A stretch of DNA of 64,000 bases, from positions 24,858,364 to 24,922,363 of the forward strand of contig CM051028.1 of assembly GCA_027627225.1 (NCBI GenBank). The letters run 5' to 3'. Positions 21,301 through 29,649 of the stretch are shown in pieces. The notes below the pieces were generated by a model. The model was not told where the DNA came from. It saw nothing but the letters and a program-made list of their open reading frames with translations, and ran no database searches. The stretch's first letter is position 1. The number at the start of each line of letters is the position of its first letter. This DNA is from Congeria kusceri. Its lineage: Eukaryota; Mollusca; Bivalvia; Myida; Dreissenidae. A program made the position numbers and the translations under genes.

Positions 21301-24103
21301 CAACGATTTGTCGCAAGGGTAATACAATCGACGGTGATCTGGCGAAATCGGAATACAACATTTATTCAAATTACACTAGAATATGTTTTGAAAACTAAAC
21401 AACACGTGGGTAATAATTGCCGGCGATCGTCGGATATCAGCATAATATAAAACACATTAATAACAGAACATCTCCTCTCATGGATGAATTTCACATCATA
21501 TTTAAGACATTTTGCATTATTTCCTAATTGTTTTTCAGACATTTCTTTGTTTTATTTATTTCAGTGACTCGCAACTTTCTATTTCCCCATTGTAATTTAA
21601 TTGTGTACTATTATACATCTCCACGTAAATATTCCGCCGTTTACTCGCAATTAGTTATTCGCACGCAATGCTTGCCATTCTGCCCCCATTGTATGATGTT
21701 AACGATTTCAATGCTTGCACGTAAATTCGTTCTGCATGATAAATCACTGACATAATGTTCTTACCGAACAGGAATAACATCCTTTGAAAAAATATTGCAT
21801 GCTTTCAACTCATAATATCTCATTAGATAAGGTAGTTTTAGCCATGATGTATTAATGGTTGTTGTGCTATTAGTTATTGACAATGCAACGTGAAGTAGGA
21901 GATGTTACGTTGTTTATTCAACTGAAACCAATCAATCGACTTTGGTTTGTCACTCAAAATGTGCGATATTTGCAATTTAACTGCTAATATCTATCAACAT
22001 ATGCTTCGTATATCAAGATGTGCGAAATGTTTGAATGTTCATTATCAATATGCTAGACGGTTACATGGCTCATATATCAAGGTGTGTTAAACAGCTAAAT
22101 ACTGTATTAATCAATATGTGCTAAATTATTCAAGGCTTTAACAAACCAGATGCCATAGATGGTTAAGTAGTTTATCCTTCAAGATGCATATGATGCATAT
22201 ATACATTAATTGAATCACATGTACTGAAAATAGGCGTTTATTGTTGTTTTTGTTTGCTTAAGACAAACGTTAATTGATATTAAATAATGCATTTAATATG
22301 CATTCATTTGATATTGTGCCAATTACGGCAAAATCGACCAATAAGTCGATGATGACATGCTGATTATTCGGTGAGTAAGTCATATGTACCTGAACTGTAC
22401 CAGAGGAAATACCAAAGTGAAAGGATTTTGCTGATTCTATATTATCCATACTAGCTGTGTAATTTTCAACAGCAAGAAGTGTCCTGAAATGTGAATAGAA
22501 CGTACAATAAATGGTGTTGGTCATGAACCATGGTCTTTATAGACAACAATATTGAAGAAAATCAACTCCTTTACTCATCATTAATGATTAAATCTATGTA
22601 TATGTTAGATAATATAATTTTGTATCATTATAAAATTCCCACCATTCTGTGTTAAAGAAAAGAAAGTTTCAAGGCAGCATAGATGCAATGCTCAGTCGGA
22701 ACAATAATCAGTTTTGCGCCTTGTATAAATATGTATGAAAAGTCCTTGTTCGATATTGACTTCATTTTGTACTGAGACGCCTTCGGCCAAAATACAAATG
22801 TACATGCAACGGGATATGTTATGGCAAAATATGTAGATACAAGATACATATTGCAGAATGTTGATTTATATATACTTGTTTGTTAATCCATGAACAGGGT
22901 ATATAATATGAATATTAGTGCTTATCGGTCTAAAAAGTAGTGTTGCAAACATTAAATATCTGTACATCATAATAGTTCCCACATGTATTTTAAGTTCACA
23001 CGGCAATATTAATGTTCTAAATTCGTTACTGTAATTATTTTTACCAAACCATTAATAAATCAGCATTTTAAACTATAAGCATATCTCAGACAACCTCACA
23101 ACTCACTAATGATGTATTGACTACGTTGGCTGGATTACATTTGCAATTTATTGATAGCCCGAGATTGAAATAATATAATAAATCAGTCAGAATAATACCT
23201 AAGAATACCATTTTGAGACTTTAAATATCAACCTGTAATGGTTCTCAAAAATGTAAGCGATCTTCTTTCTGTAGTCGACATCCAAACTGTAGAACTGCAG
23301 ATACGGATCGTTGAACCTGACCGTTCGCACGGTTTCCGGCAAGTACTCGTAACCTGGCATCATGGGAAGGTGCCAGAGAGCAGCGCTTGTTCCGAAACTG
23401 TTCCTTGCTGTGAAGATCAGGCCTTTTTCTGGTAGGAAAATTAGTATAGTATACATCGATTTTGTAGCGTTTTTTACAAAATATTTTAAACAGAATGGAG
23501 AAGCCATGTTGCTTAGTCTTTTTCGAATCATGTAACTGAAATATAATTGGTAGTTTGTTGATACACACAACCGAGTCTTAAAATGTATAAGAAGTGCAGC
23601 GATGTTAATGAGACGAACAAATTTGCATTGTTATTTGAGCAAACTATATAAATATTGTTTGCTCGTAACACAACATTTTTTATTATTATCAATTTCTTTG
23701 GACGCATCGTCAGAATTATTAATTAAAGTATCAAAAGAAGACAAATTTCAGTCTTTCTGGAAGTCACAATGAAAAACAAACCTGTTAGAACAAACTTTTA
23801 TAAAAGATTGCTTGCTCCGTGGTTTATACAAAGAGTGTGATTACAGTAATAAATCATGCACCAAAAGACAACCATAGTATCTATTGCAATTGGCACATAC
23901 AATAATTATTGTTTAAGTAATGAAAAAATGCATGTAGTTAACTTCAAACAACTTTTAGGATGGAATTAGAATTCCACGGCATTATGTAAAATCGGGAGAC
24001 ATATACGTCAAAACGCTTAATTACCGTCACCACCCTCGACGGGCTGGGAATATGCGAACGAAGAAAGCACGACGACTGCCCACAACACGACTATGACCCC
24101 CAT
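123..24103 (-). CDS. Gene A: LRP-like receptor, three YWTD propeller/EGF units followed by sushi modules (26 exons, 3' end outside window)
   Basis: The gene probably encodes a type I membrane receptor of the LDL-receptor-related family. 26 exons were chained by hand; every junction has GT/AG ends and phases agree (3931 coding bases). Residues 1-about 20 form a signal peptide. Propeller 1 spans about 27-316, EGF 317-353, propeller 2 354-644, EGF 645-688, propeller 3 689-963, EGF 964-1008, then five sushi modules to about 1310. Propeller strands show YWTD-like motifs (IYWTD, FLFWTD, RIYWID, LYWSQ, WIYWNE, IYYTD). Each sushi exon is a symmetric phase 1-1 exon with six cysteines. In the family the propellers bind ligands and EGF modules pack against them. 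The membrane anchor and tail must lie left of position 1; paralogue gene B shows what they probably look like. No LDL class A repeats were seen. Ligand unknown. Confidence 0.85.
748..924 (-). CDS. Gene A exon 25: sushi module 4 (tandem unit 1)
   Basis: 177 bp, phase 1 to 1, copy of exon 23 about 1033 bases away, with few changes (VGYVKSS for VEYVKSS). Confidence 0.82.
1158..1337 (-). CDS. Gene A exon 24: sushi module 3 (tandem unit 2)
   Basis: 180 bp, phase 1 to 1, six cysteines (SCNRTIGSVCSYACPTGSE ... KCTAKDWD ... LC). Acceptor TTTTTTACAG, donor GTACGT. Near-copy of exon 26. Confidence 0.83.
1781..1957 (-). CDS. Gene A exon 23: sushi module 2 (tandem unit 2)
   Basis: 177 bp, phase 1 to 1, six cysteines (TECNFACNVEYV ... 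VCTKNTSWIPTDHC). Very similar to exon 25 in the neighbouring tandem unit. Confidence 0.83.
2274..2353. mobile_element. 80 bp MITE-like palindromic insertion, present only in copy A
   Basis: Arms ATATCGTCACCTTAGTTCAA and its complement face each other across about 44 bases. The equivalent site in copy B (around 59348) lacks exactly 80 bases and reads GCATATGCC. Flanking TA or ATAT is duplicated, compatible with a Tc1/mariner-type non-autonomous element. Confidence 0.85.
2550..2741 (-). CDS. Gene A exon 22: sushi module 1
   Basis: 192 bp, phase 1 to 1. It has the sushi core with six cysteines: TCNRRLNDVCAYQCPEGF, a later QCLNDGWD and a closing LC. The extra cysteine pair resembles selectin-type sushi modules. 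The gene B copy differs at two residues. Confidence 0.85.
3139..3273 (-). CDS. Gene A exon 21: EGF module 3
   Basis: Residues 964-1008, six cysteines (KACQANNGRGDCSTLC ... CKCNTGEYL ... SC). Phase 1 to 1. Gene B differs here by at least one residue (EYLI for EYLM). Confidence 0.87.
4042..4154 (-). CDS. Gene A exon 20: last blade of propeller 3
   Basis: Residues 926-963, DAVVAYNMTDGKSKSYGTGL followed by LWIYKR, the closing strand. Acceptor TTGCCTGCAG, donor GTATCT, phase 2 to 1. Confidence 0.82.
4998..5163 (-). CDS. Gene A exon 19: propeller 3
   Basis: Residues 871-925: NNWIYWNEFYLNTIQRCNLN and LAVDGDLIYYTDYSKE, two blade strands. Acceptor ATATTTCAG, donor GTAAGT, phase 1 to 2. Confidence 0.87.
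5960..6087 (-). CDS. Gene A exon 18: propeller 3
   Basis: Residues 828-870: KMYYSVSTNPDSYIAEANMD then LDAPDGVAIDY, an unmistakable YWTD-type blade. Phase 2 to 1. Confidence 0.87.
6657..6843 (-). CDS. Gene A exon 17: propeller 3
   Basis: Residues 766-827 with GNIYYTSLDKSFRL and SIGSIAVHPGIG. Acceptor TTTATTCTCAG, donor GTAAGG, phase 1 to 2. Gene B has a near-identical exon at 63651-63837. Confidence 0.83.
7016..7104 (-). repeat. tRNA-derived SINE head in intron 16 of gene A
   Basis: The minus strand carries a pol III A box (TGGCATAGTGG) and B box (GTTCGATCC) with tRNA-like spacing, followed by a non-tRNA body towards 6940 (GGAAACGGACTCGAGATTGT). The body also appears at 63955-64000 in gene B, so the insertion predates the duplication. 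Confidence 0.65.
7289..7519 (-). CDS. Gene A exon 16: start of propeller 3
   Basis: Residues 689-765, from the entry strand FILVYDTTFNKVMQIDL to a blade with RITWSERDNPVVYSAFLNG. Acceptor GGTTTTGTAG, donor GTAAAA, phase 1 to 1. Confidence 0.85.
7860..7991 (-). CDS. Gene A exon 15: EGF module 2
   Basis: Residues 645-688, six cysteines (DVCAYLNGGCEQIC ... KCECTTGY ... SCV). Acceptor TTTTGTTATAG, donor GTAAGT, phase 1 to 1. Confidence 0.87.
8340..8440. repeat. Probable dispersed repeat with a GGGTGG-rich core
   Basis: A GC-richer island with GGGGTGGGGGTGGGGGTG inside AT-rich intron 14 DNA. It stands out in composition and does not join the exon chain; no family was identified. Confidence 0.3.
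8690..8720 (-). repeat. Retroelement 3' tail motif (CAGAA repeats and AATAAA on minus strand)
   Basis: ACAGAACAGAACAGAA followed by TTTTATT; the complement is AATAAA plus (TTCTG)n. The same motif occurs at 25595-25622, suggesting two insertions of one LINE or SINE family. Confidence 0.4.
8856..9351 (-). mobile_element. TIR element carrying a tRNA-like sequence, copy 1
   Basis: Bounded by AAAGGTACTATGTAAACGAA and, inverted, GGGACTATGACAACGAAAAG. Its minus strand matches the element at 19735-20276 over most of its length, including the central tRNA-like part (about 9020-9110). It ends about 30 bases from exon 14. Confidence 0.65.
9380..9539 (-). CDS. Gene A exon 14: last blade of propeller 2
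   Basis: Residues 592-644, GYIKWMYPKAMNASQTYYKS, then RVMKMLDASIQS. A longer open frame extends on both sides, but the boundaries ATGCAG and GTAAGA give 160 bp in phase 0-1, exactly matching exon 6. The WTD core has drifted (KWMY). Confidence 0.72.
9964..10087 (-). CDS. Gene A exon 13: propeller 2
   Basis: Residues 550-591, starting FYWVSTNTSSTDLYQMTVYG. Acceptor CGTATTGTAG, donor GTTGGT, phase 2 to 0. It continues exon 12 across about 5 kb of intron. Confidence 0.82.
10321..10438. mobile_element. MITE with 21 bp terminal inverted repeats
   Basis: GGCGCCGGTGTGACATCTGT at the left and its exact complement at the right. One end of the same family, preceded by the same GAGGTTAATAAAC, recurs at 14914-14983. 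Confidence 0.8.
10659..10763. mobile_element. MITE with 22 bp terminal inverted repeats
   Basis: Left arm ATAATATACGGCAGAGCTGG, right arm its complement, GC-rich centre. Confidence 0.8.
11609..11724. mobile_element. Palindromic MITE-like element
   Basis: Arms of about 40 bases containing TTATACAAATA, GGACTTTTTAGCTG and CAATATCATGT, repeated inverted at the right end with few mismatches. Confidence 0.7.
14914..15078. mobile_element. Truncated MITE end fused to a piece of another repeat
   Basis: 14914-14983 copies the left end of the 10321 element. From about 14985 the sequence becomes CGCGTGTTTGCTGTATTCAA, a piece that recurs inverted at 57478-57572. It stops right beside exon 12. Confidence 0.6.
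15086..15214 (-). CDS. Gene A exon 12: propeller 2
   Basis: Residues 507-549, GTIKSVLMDGTNMTTVLDDS and ALVVDYDEHM, a typical blade in which the strand IKSVLMDGT follows the loop. Acceptor CTGTACAG, donor GTAAGA, phase 2 to 2. A 5 kb intron follows. Confidence 0.82.
15607..15754 (-). CDS. Gene A exon 11: propeller 2
   Basis: Residues 458-506 with LAYDWIDGNLYWSQSNGAIY, a YWTD variant. Acceptor GTATTACAG. Two donors lie 5 bases apart; the one after ...PHVR (GTAAAG, phase 2) is chosen because it fits exon 12. Confidence 0.82.
16040..16560. repeat. Dispersed repeat with iterated TGACCT(T)GACCTTT motifs
   Basis: Recurrent TTTGACC, AAGTGTGACC and GACCTTTGAGC phrases, two copies of GAAGAAC(G/A)TCTGGTC, and a tail rich in GGACG. 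The pattern resembles dispersed repeats common in molluscs. It abuts exon 10 of gene A. Confidence 0.5.
16611..16760 (-). CDS. Gene A exon 10: propeller 2
   Basis: Residues 408-457 including STIAYIDVSALRRVLYIADS and the blade edge GNIYRR. The acceptor ACTTCTATCCAG is preferred over the more upstream AG at 16790-16791 because only it is in phase 1 with exon 9. Donor GTAATA, phase 1. Confidence 0.75.
17450..17483 (-). CDS. Gene A exon 9: 34 bp mini-exon
   Basis: Encodes SPNITLPTNAS plus one base. It has a strong acceptor (ATTTGTTTGCAG) and donor (GTGAGT), and its 34 bp restore the frame between exons 8 and 10, which is the main reason to accept so short an exon. Possible glycosylation sites NIT and NAS. 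Confidence 0.6.
18452..18579 (-). CDS. Gene A exon 8: start of propeller 2
   Basis: Residues 354-396. Opens EDSKMYHRAMVLADETTICL, the entry strand of a second propeller, and ends GKSQ before GTATAA. Phase 1 to 0. Confidence 0.78.
18786..18896 (-). CDS. Gene A exon 7: EGF module 1
   Basis: Residues 317-353, six cysteines in EGF order (DVCRDLNCTHMC ... ECACAEGF ... KCD). Phase 1 to 1. EGF modules cap LDL-receptor propellers in this family. Confidence 0.87.
19154..19313 (-). CDS. Gene A exon 6: last blade of propeller 1
   Basis: Residues 264-316, starting DVLAVTDLYNDRIMFLNTTN. Acceptor ATATTTCAG, donor GTAAAT, phase 0 to 1. The 160 bp length and phases are the same as exon 14 at the equivalent place in propeller 2. 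Confidence 0.85.
19585..19645. repeat. Isolated end of the 57692-57830 element family
   Basis: GCTAAATAAACG(C/T)ATC(T/C)TTA and AACACTAAC(G/C)TAGTA match one arm of the palindromic element at 57692-57830. Confidence 0.45.
19735..20276 (+). mobile_element. TIR element carrying a tRNA-like sequence, copy 2
   Basis: Ends are AAAGGGACTATGTCAGCGAA and its inverted counterpart TTCGTTGACATAGTCCCTTT. Inside lie a poly-G run, a block shared with copy 1, and a tRNA-like stretch (about 20000-20095) with A-box-like GCGCGGTTGG and B-box-like GAGTTTGATACCC. It is in intron 5 of gene A. Confidence 0.7.
20408..20660 (-). CDS. Gene A exon 5: propeller 1, two blades
   Basis: Residues 179-263 with FLFWTDNG and RIYWIDYETENIESSKYDG, two consecutive blades. 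Acceptor TTGCATAACAG, donor GTAAGT. Its 253 bp equal the sum of exons 12 and 13 (129+124) of propeller 2, so one intron was gained or lost. Confidence 0.88.
21044..21210 (-). CDS. Gene A exon 4: propeller 1, canonical YWTD
   Basis: Residues 124-178. Opens IAVDWLSHTIYWTDSTYRW, the best YWTD motif of the gene, and ends ...YPDGIALDPLDG, a classic blade edge. Acceptor TTTTTCGCAG, donor GTAAGA, phase 0 to 2. Confidence 0.88.
22390..22483 (-). CDS. Gene A exon 3: propeller 1
   Basis: Residues 92-123, from acceptor TTCACATTTCAG to donor GTACAT, phase 2 to 0. Contains RTLLAVENYTASMDN, a blade strand with a possible N-glycosylation site (NYT). Confidence 0.8.
23233..23428 (-). CDS. Gene A exon 2: first blades of propeller 1
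   Basis: Residues about 27-91. It follows acceptor TTTTCCTACCAG and begins EKGLIFTARN, the usual opening strand of an LDL-receptor class B propeller. It ends in phase 2 at a GTTGAT donor. Confidence 0.82.
24025..24103 (-). CDS. Gene A exon 1: start codon and signal peptide
   Basis: The ATG is at 24101-24103. The first 20 codons read MGVIVVLWAVVVLSSFAYSQ, a classic hydrophobic signal peptide, followed by PVEGGD and a GTAATT donor in phase 1. This start is chosen because the peptide directs secretion and the donor phase fits exon 2. Confidence 0.85.
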
Positions 24104-24246
24104 GTTTGAGTCAATTACTCACCAGGTACCTGTCATACGAACAAAAACACATATATACGCATGTATTTGTTTTCTTTGACAAGAAAACAGTATTCACAAT
24201 GTGGCCAGTCATCCCCACTATGGACCTTTTCTGCAGGGGGGGGGGG
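24104..24246. other. 5' flank of gene A
   Basis: No exon recognised. Contains a weak TATA-like motif and a short poly-G run (24236-24246), which borders the inverted arm. Confidence 0.4.
24151..24158 (-). promoter_or_regulatory. Possible TATA-like element of gene A
   Basis: GTATATAT on the minus strand about 50 bases before the ATG. If used, transcription would start just 5' of the start codon. Chance occurrence is likely in this AT-rich DNA. Confidence 0.2.
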
Positions 24247-24715
24247 TGAACGTATTTGGCACCGCGTAATGTTTAAGTGAGACATTTGCATCGAGTAATC
24301 AATATGGCCGTTTAAAAGCACAGTTTATTGGACATTTTAACAATCGTTTAGCTGGTAAGTGGGTTAAATATTATTTTCTAAAATGTAAACGTGCCTATTG
24401 TGTGGTGTTATTAAACTACACTCGGTTTTTTATTTCAGCTTCGTAGCTACTAGAATAAAAAATGTATTGAAGTCATTATGTACTACGACGTTTGTTTCGA
24501 TATTTGGAAACGGTTAATTTTCAGTTTCTGAGCTCTTTAAGAGACGATATAGAGGTTGTTGTATCTATCTTAGATGTTTTAATGTGGAAATTAACCATAT
24601 TTATACTTTTTATGCATTTGCACAATATCTGGAGCTTATACGACAGAAATCAATTTGGTTTATGCACATGTTGGCAACCAGTAATAGGTTTATGTCCATT
24701 TGTGCACAGAGTAAT
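24247..24715 (+). repeat. Left arm of a large inverted repeat, upstream of gene A
   Basis: Matches 27613-28088 in reverse complement over about 470 bases, diverged. Anchors: GACATTTGCATCGAGTAATC, CAATATGGCCGT, GTGCCTATTGTGTGG, TCAGTTTCTGAG and GTGCACAGAGT. Confidence 0.8.
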
Positions 24716-24880
24716 ATGTTTAAAAATACTACCATATTCATTATTGTTTTTGTAGTTTCACAAGTAAGGACAGTATATTATTTGTTAATTGTGTTGAACA
24801 TCAGTGTAAACATATACGAGTATACCGTTTTCAAGTAAATATATTCTCAAAGCCAGTAGTACATGTTTACTGATTCTGTT

Positions 24881-25141
24881 TGTTTGTTTGATTGGATTAA
24901 CCTATTCACACTTTTCCTGGGCAAGCTTAGCCGATCCAAGCGGTTTACCAGTATCAAGTGCACATACCTATGCCAGTAACTGACAAATACCCTACTTGAA
25001 TCAGAGGTAGTGGGAGCATGGCCGTAGAAATAATTTCATGACCAATCCCCACACAAGTTATGTGGCCGGGCTGGGTTTCGAACTCACGATCCCCGGATTG
25101 ACAGTCCAGCGCTCTACCAACTGAGCTAGACGGGCCCGTTG
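24881..25141 (-). mobile_element. Complete tRNA-derived SINE with target site duplication
   Basis: The minus strand begins with a tRNA-like head (A box TAGCTCAGTTGG, B box GTTCGAAACC; the loop CTGTCAA would give a GTC anticodon, as in tRNA-Asp). It runs through a non-tRNA body to a (CAAA)n-type tail. Both sides carry the 12 bp direct repeat ACTGATTCTGTT (24869-24880 and 25142-25153), the mark of target-primed insertion. Confidence 0.85.
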
Positions 25142-25594
25142 ACTGATTCTGTTAACAAGAACCATATCCATTTCAGGAATTACATAGAGCACATTCCAAT
25201 GCGCCAGACGGATTGACAGACAAACCAAACACAAATTCACCTGCATTTACCATGCTGGATGAAGCTCTGAAGAAGACACTGTGTATTCATTAAGAAAATG
25301 CAACATATGTTGACTACATCATACAATGGGAATCGAATAAAATGGATTTTGTATTTATTGTTAAAAATAAAAGAGCGTATTTGATTTGTATCGATTTATT
25401 ATGCATATTAACTATACATTATTGTGAATTACACACAGCACATTTAATTGTATATGTACATCATTTAATATTAATTATTAATTTAACATGTGACTTTTAT
25501 TTAAATCAAATATCCGTGTGTATGTCAAGCACGTTTTCAAATCACTATCTACATGTATATTTCATTTAACATCGTTATAATCACATTTAAATAA

Positions 25595-25622
25595 CAGAAC
25601 AGAACAAAACAGAACTTTATTA
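25595..25622 (-). repeat. Retroelement 3' tail motif, second copy
   Basis: ACAGAACAGAACAAAACAG followed by AACTTTATT, the same motif as at 8690-8720. Confidence 0.4.
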
Positions 25623-27612
25623 CCCCTAGGTTTACAATGATACAACATGCAAAATGCTTGTGAACAGTGAATAAATTTATAAAGGAACAATTACATATAC
25701 GGAACGACTAGTTTTCGAATTATATTATAGTACAATTTTCCATTTATTCAATCAAACACCTACAAAAAATCAATATGCAATCTATTAATCAAATGACAAA
25801 AATAATAGCATTAATACCATTAAATTATTTTCAATAAAAAATAATGTTCAATCTGTGAATGTTTATTTAACTTTCGACATTAAATATAAATATCAGATAC
25901 TCGTAAATGGTTTTGATGATTAACTAGACAATGTAAAGACAGACTTTTAAATATGTTTATCACACCGAATCACGTTTCTAATACGATGGTTTTTGTGTTA
26001 CATTCTTAATACACTATGTATACACTGAAACTGTTTCTAGTCCTCATTATATCCTCCATTCAGCTGGGTTCTGGTCTCTGTGAAATGTTTGTGCATGTTG
26101 ACTTGGACGCAGAAAATGTTCTCCCATTGCGTAACACTTTCTTTCTGTTGTCTGTGCAGTTTAATAAATCTGAAAACAGAATAATAACTGTGTTCCACCG
26201 TTAAACAATCCAATTTAGTACCATCGGCATTGCCAGCGGTGAATAAATTTGCAACAAATAGATGACACTTAAATAGATTCTAGTTTTAAGCAAATAACCA
26301 TGTACACAATATCTAACCGAATGCAACGTCTCAAAGGCGAACCAACCACGTACTGAGCTGGAGGCGAGAATATGTAGATGAAATAACAACCACCAAGGAA
26401 ACAAGCATTCTCCTAATTCAGTGACAGACATTTCATTATGTACATTCATGAATAATTATTATGTGGATATCTATAAACTATCAATTTTGCAAACTTAATA
26501 CATCGTTGCTATATGCGACATATCTTAGATTTAACAATAATAAACAATTCAAATAGTCCAGTTATTCAAATACAAGTATAAAGTACTAAAAAAAACCTTG
26601 CCATAGTCATCAAAAACTACTTTGCTGATTACCATAATATTTTAAAAAGGGTATTTACGATCTCATAAAGTTTTCATAGAAAAACATGAAAGTAAAATAA
26701 AACCTATAAAACATTGATAAAGAACAAACTAGGATAAAAGTTCGGAAGAATTGATGTTCGAAACTCCTCGAAATTAGAGCCTAAGCCGATTAAATACTTG
26801 TCGTCTTCCAGTCGAAAACTCATTCATATAAAATAGACATGTACAATTTTGTGAAATCTCCAATATTTGTTGCGCGTTGACTTAAGTTCTGTGCAGTTTG
26901 TTCATACGACACATGGACACGTGTTTCGTTTCTCTCACAAAATACGATTAAAGGTGTCGGTATCGGCGTAGCACTAGGAATACATTTGTCGTTATCATGA
27001 AGTTCATTAAAAAAAACAACATATGAAATATGGTACAAATATCTGTTTATTTTAATTATTTAGCTTTCCTCGATTATATTCATCCCCTAATTTGTGTTGA
27101 GTAAATGAAATGTTTATATTGAAATCGTACATATCCCATTTAACCTTGCTGTTTAGACAATATGTGCATTGAAGTGTCGAGTAAACTGTGGAGCATGTTC
27201 TGCGCTTTATCAGAAATTTAAAATAAACACGAAATCAAAGAAATATGCAAATATCTACCTTTTTCATCCAAGATGGCGGCTTTTTGTTTACAAATTGTAT
27301 GAACAGCATCTAGCAATTAACCGCCCTGATAATGTGAGTGAACTCTTTTTTTAATCGTGGCATGTCTCACTGAAAATAAATGATAATTAATTCGCTAACT
27401 TATCAAACATAAATTTAGCCTTGAAAACATATTTATTTGCAAAATTAGACCAAACACTGAAAAGGCATTATACATTATGCATTCTGCGGAACAAATTTTA
27501 TAAAACGGTTTTAGCAACATTGACAATTGTATATAATTCATATATAAATGCAAAGAGAAACATTGTTTTGCCAAACAATCAAACTAAGAGACTATCTTCA
27601 CGTTTATTTTAT
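25623..27612. other. Spacer between the inverted arms
   Basis: AT-rich. A 62-codon frame at 26016-26204 (plus) begins like a signal peptide (MYTLKLFLVLIISSIQLGSG) but has no supporting context. A YY1-like AAGATGGCGGC lies at 27270-27280, with GTGAGT 53 bases downstream. No gene is supported. Confidence 0.4.
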
Positions 27613-28088
27613 AACTCTGTGCACAAATGGACATAAACCTATTACTGGGTGAAAATGTGCATCAACCAGTGTGCTTTCGGTCGTATAAGCTGCAGATGGG
27701 GTGCAAATGCAAAACATAGTCTAAATATGGTTATTTTCTATATAAAAACATCGAAGCTACATACAAAAACCTCATATAGCGTCTCTTAAACAACTCAGAA
27801 ACTGAAAATCAACCGTTGTCAAATATGTAAAAAAAACAACATCATAGGACAAAATGACTTCAATAACTCTTTTATTCGAGCAGCTACGAAGATTAAATAA
27901 AAAACCAAGTGTAGTGTAATCACAGGACCACACAATAGGCACGTTTAAAGTTTCGGAAATAACATTAAGACCCACTTACCGGCTGAATGAATCTTCAAAT
28001 GTCGAACAAAATGTGCTTTTAGACGGCCATATTGATTACTCGATGCAAATGTCTCACTTAAAAATTACGTGGTGCTAAATACGTTCAT
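27613..28088 (-). repeat. Right arm of the large inverted repeat
   Basis: Reverse-complement partner of 24247-24715. Anchors: CTCTGTGCACAAATGGACAT, ACTCAGAAACTGA, CCACACAATAGGCAC and ATTGATTACTCGATGCAAAT. Confidence 0.8.
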
Positions 28089-29308
28089 ACCCATGTTTCC
28101 ATTTATCAATCGTTTTCAAACTTCGTGTTATTTCTTGAATATATACTACTTTCAATATCATAACAACGAATCCATGTATGCTAGTGATCAAATATGTTTA
28201 AAACTTTAACGATTGTGAATATTAAATTAAACTTGTACAGCGATCTAACTTACATATAGAACACCAATTCGAAATATATTATAATAAAAATGTTCAACTC
28301 AGCACTGTCTCCACTTGCTTAGGTGTACTGATTTTAATATAGCATAGCAGGAAAGATCACTCTGACAGATTTGGCGTAATATAAAATTAAACAAACCTTA
28401 AAAACTAGTGTCGATTTTAACCTGTTTTTTTTTTAAATATCTTGTACACAATTTATGGGAGTAGTTCTTCTCTATATTAAACCTATATCTATCTTGCACG
28501 TTTCTGCTAATGCATATTTGTATTTCTTTTTTATTTTGACAAATCTATGAGCTTACCATCCTCATAAAAGAAAGAATCCAATTTACCAAGTGTAGTTGGA
28601 AATTGTTTGATTTTGTTCAGAAACCTTTTTTCATTTTGTTAGCATTTACACATTTAAAGTAAGATAACTTCCTGACCATGTACACATTCGCAATATCATA
28701 ATGTTTTACATGTTACCACACTACAACAAATACTAGATCGAAGATGTCGAATGTAGTTTGTTAAACATGTAATTCCAATCAACTTGTTGCTGTTTACTAT
28801 CGGAAGTCCAGAAAACAGTTGTAATGTACGTAAAACTTCATAATCCATACCTTTAAACCTTTTAAACTAAAAATAAATCCTTTTATTAGACTTACATTTC
28901 CCTTCATAATAGCACACTTTTAACAACACCATCACATATAACTCTCTATAACACCTGCAGAAGCTTGTCGTTTATGATACTAATGTTTATACTCATATGG
29001 ACTTTGACTATGAATAGAACTGTATTGATCCCGAGTGTTCATTGTTTCACAAATACCCGTTAGCATTTGAAATGTAAAATCAATACAGTATTGTTCGTCA
29101 GCTTGACTACCTCGTTGAATCTAGGTATTTTGAAAAAGGATATTGTATCAACTATTGACAATTTACATTTTATTGCACATTGTTATTTTGGTTTCAAGCG
29201 GGTTTTCCTGTCCTATTTGATTTTTATCTCGCATGGTGTGTACACAATAAAAGGAAGAACACTTTGTCATACATGTTTGTCTAACTTCCGTATTCCCATA
29301 AATTTTTA
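28089..29308. other. Intergenic, nothing recognised
   Basis: AT-rich DNA without convincing coding or repeat structure. Confidence 0.4.
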
Positions 29309-29649
29309 ACAGGGGCGTAGCTTTCTTTAGGCACTATAGGCACGTGCCTATACATTTTTTTCCCGAGATGAAAAATTTAAATATTCAAAAAATGCAATAA
29401 AAACAAGAGGGGGGATGGGGGTGAGGGGATCTTTCTTGGCTGTGTTGATATTGTTCAACGAGTCAATTACGTCAGTATGAAATAAATTTCATGTAAATGA
29501 CGCTTATTTTACAACTATTTTGTAGAAAAAGGGTTTAGCTGAAGTCAGTTGTTTGTAGCCACATACGTGTATAAACACTCCTGGCCCAAATTATGGCTTG
29601 CATTTTCATTTTGTAGATACACTTTTTTAACCCAACTACGCTCCTGTTT
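29309..29649. mobile_element. hAT-like MITE
   Basis: Ends AACAGGGGCGTAG and, inverted, AACAGGAGCGTAG, a form seen in hAT elements. The target duplication is unclear. Confidence 0.5.

Noticed and set aside
26016..26204. Small secreted protein on the plus strand
   Set aside because: The start looks like a signal peptide, but the frame is short, lacks cysteines or homologous features, and has no promoter or splice context.
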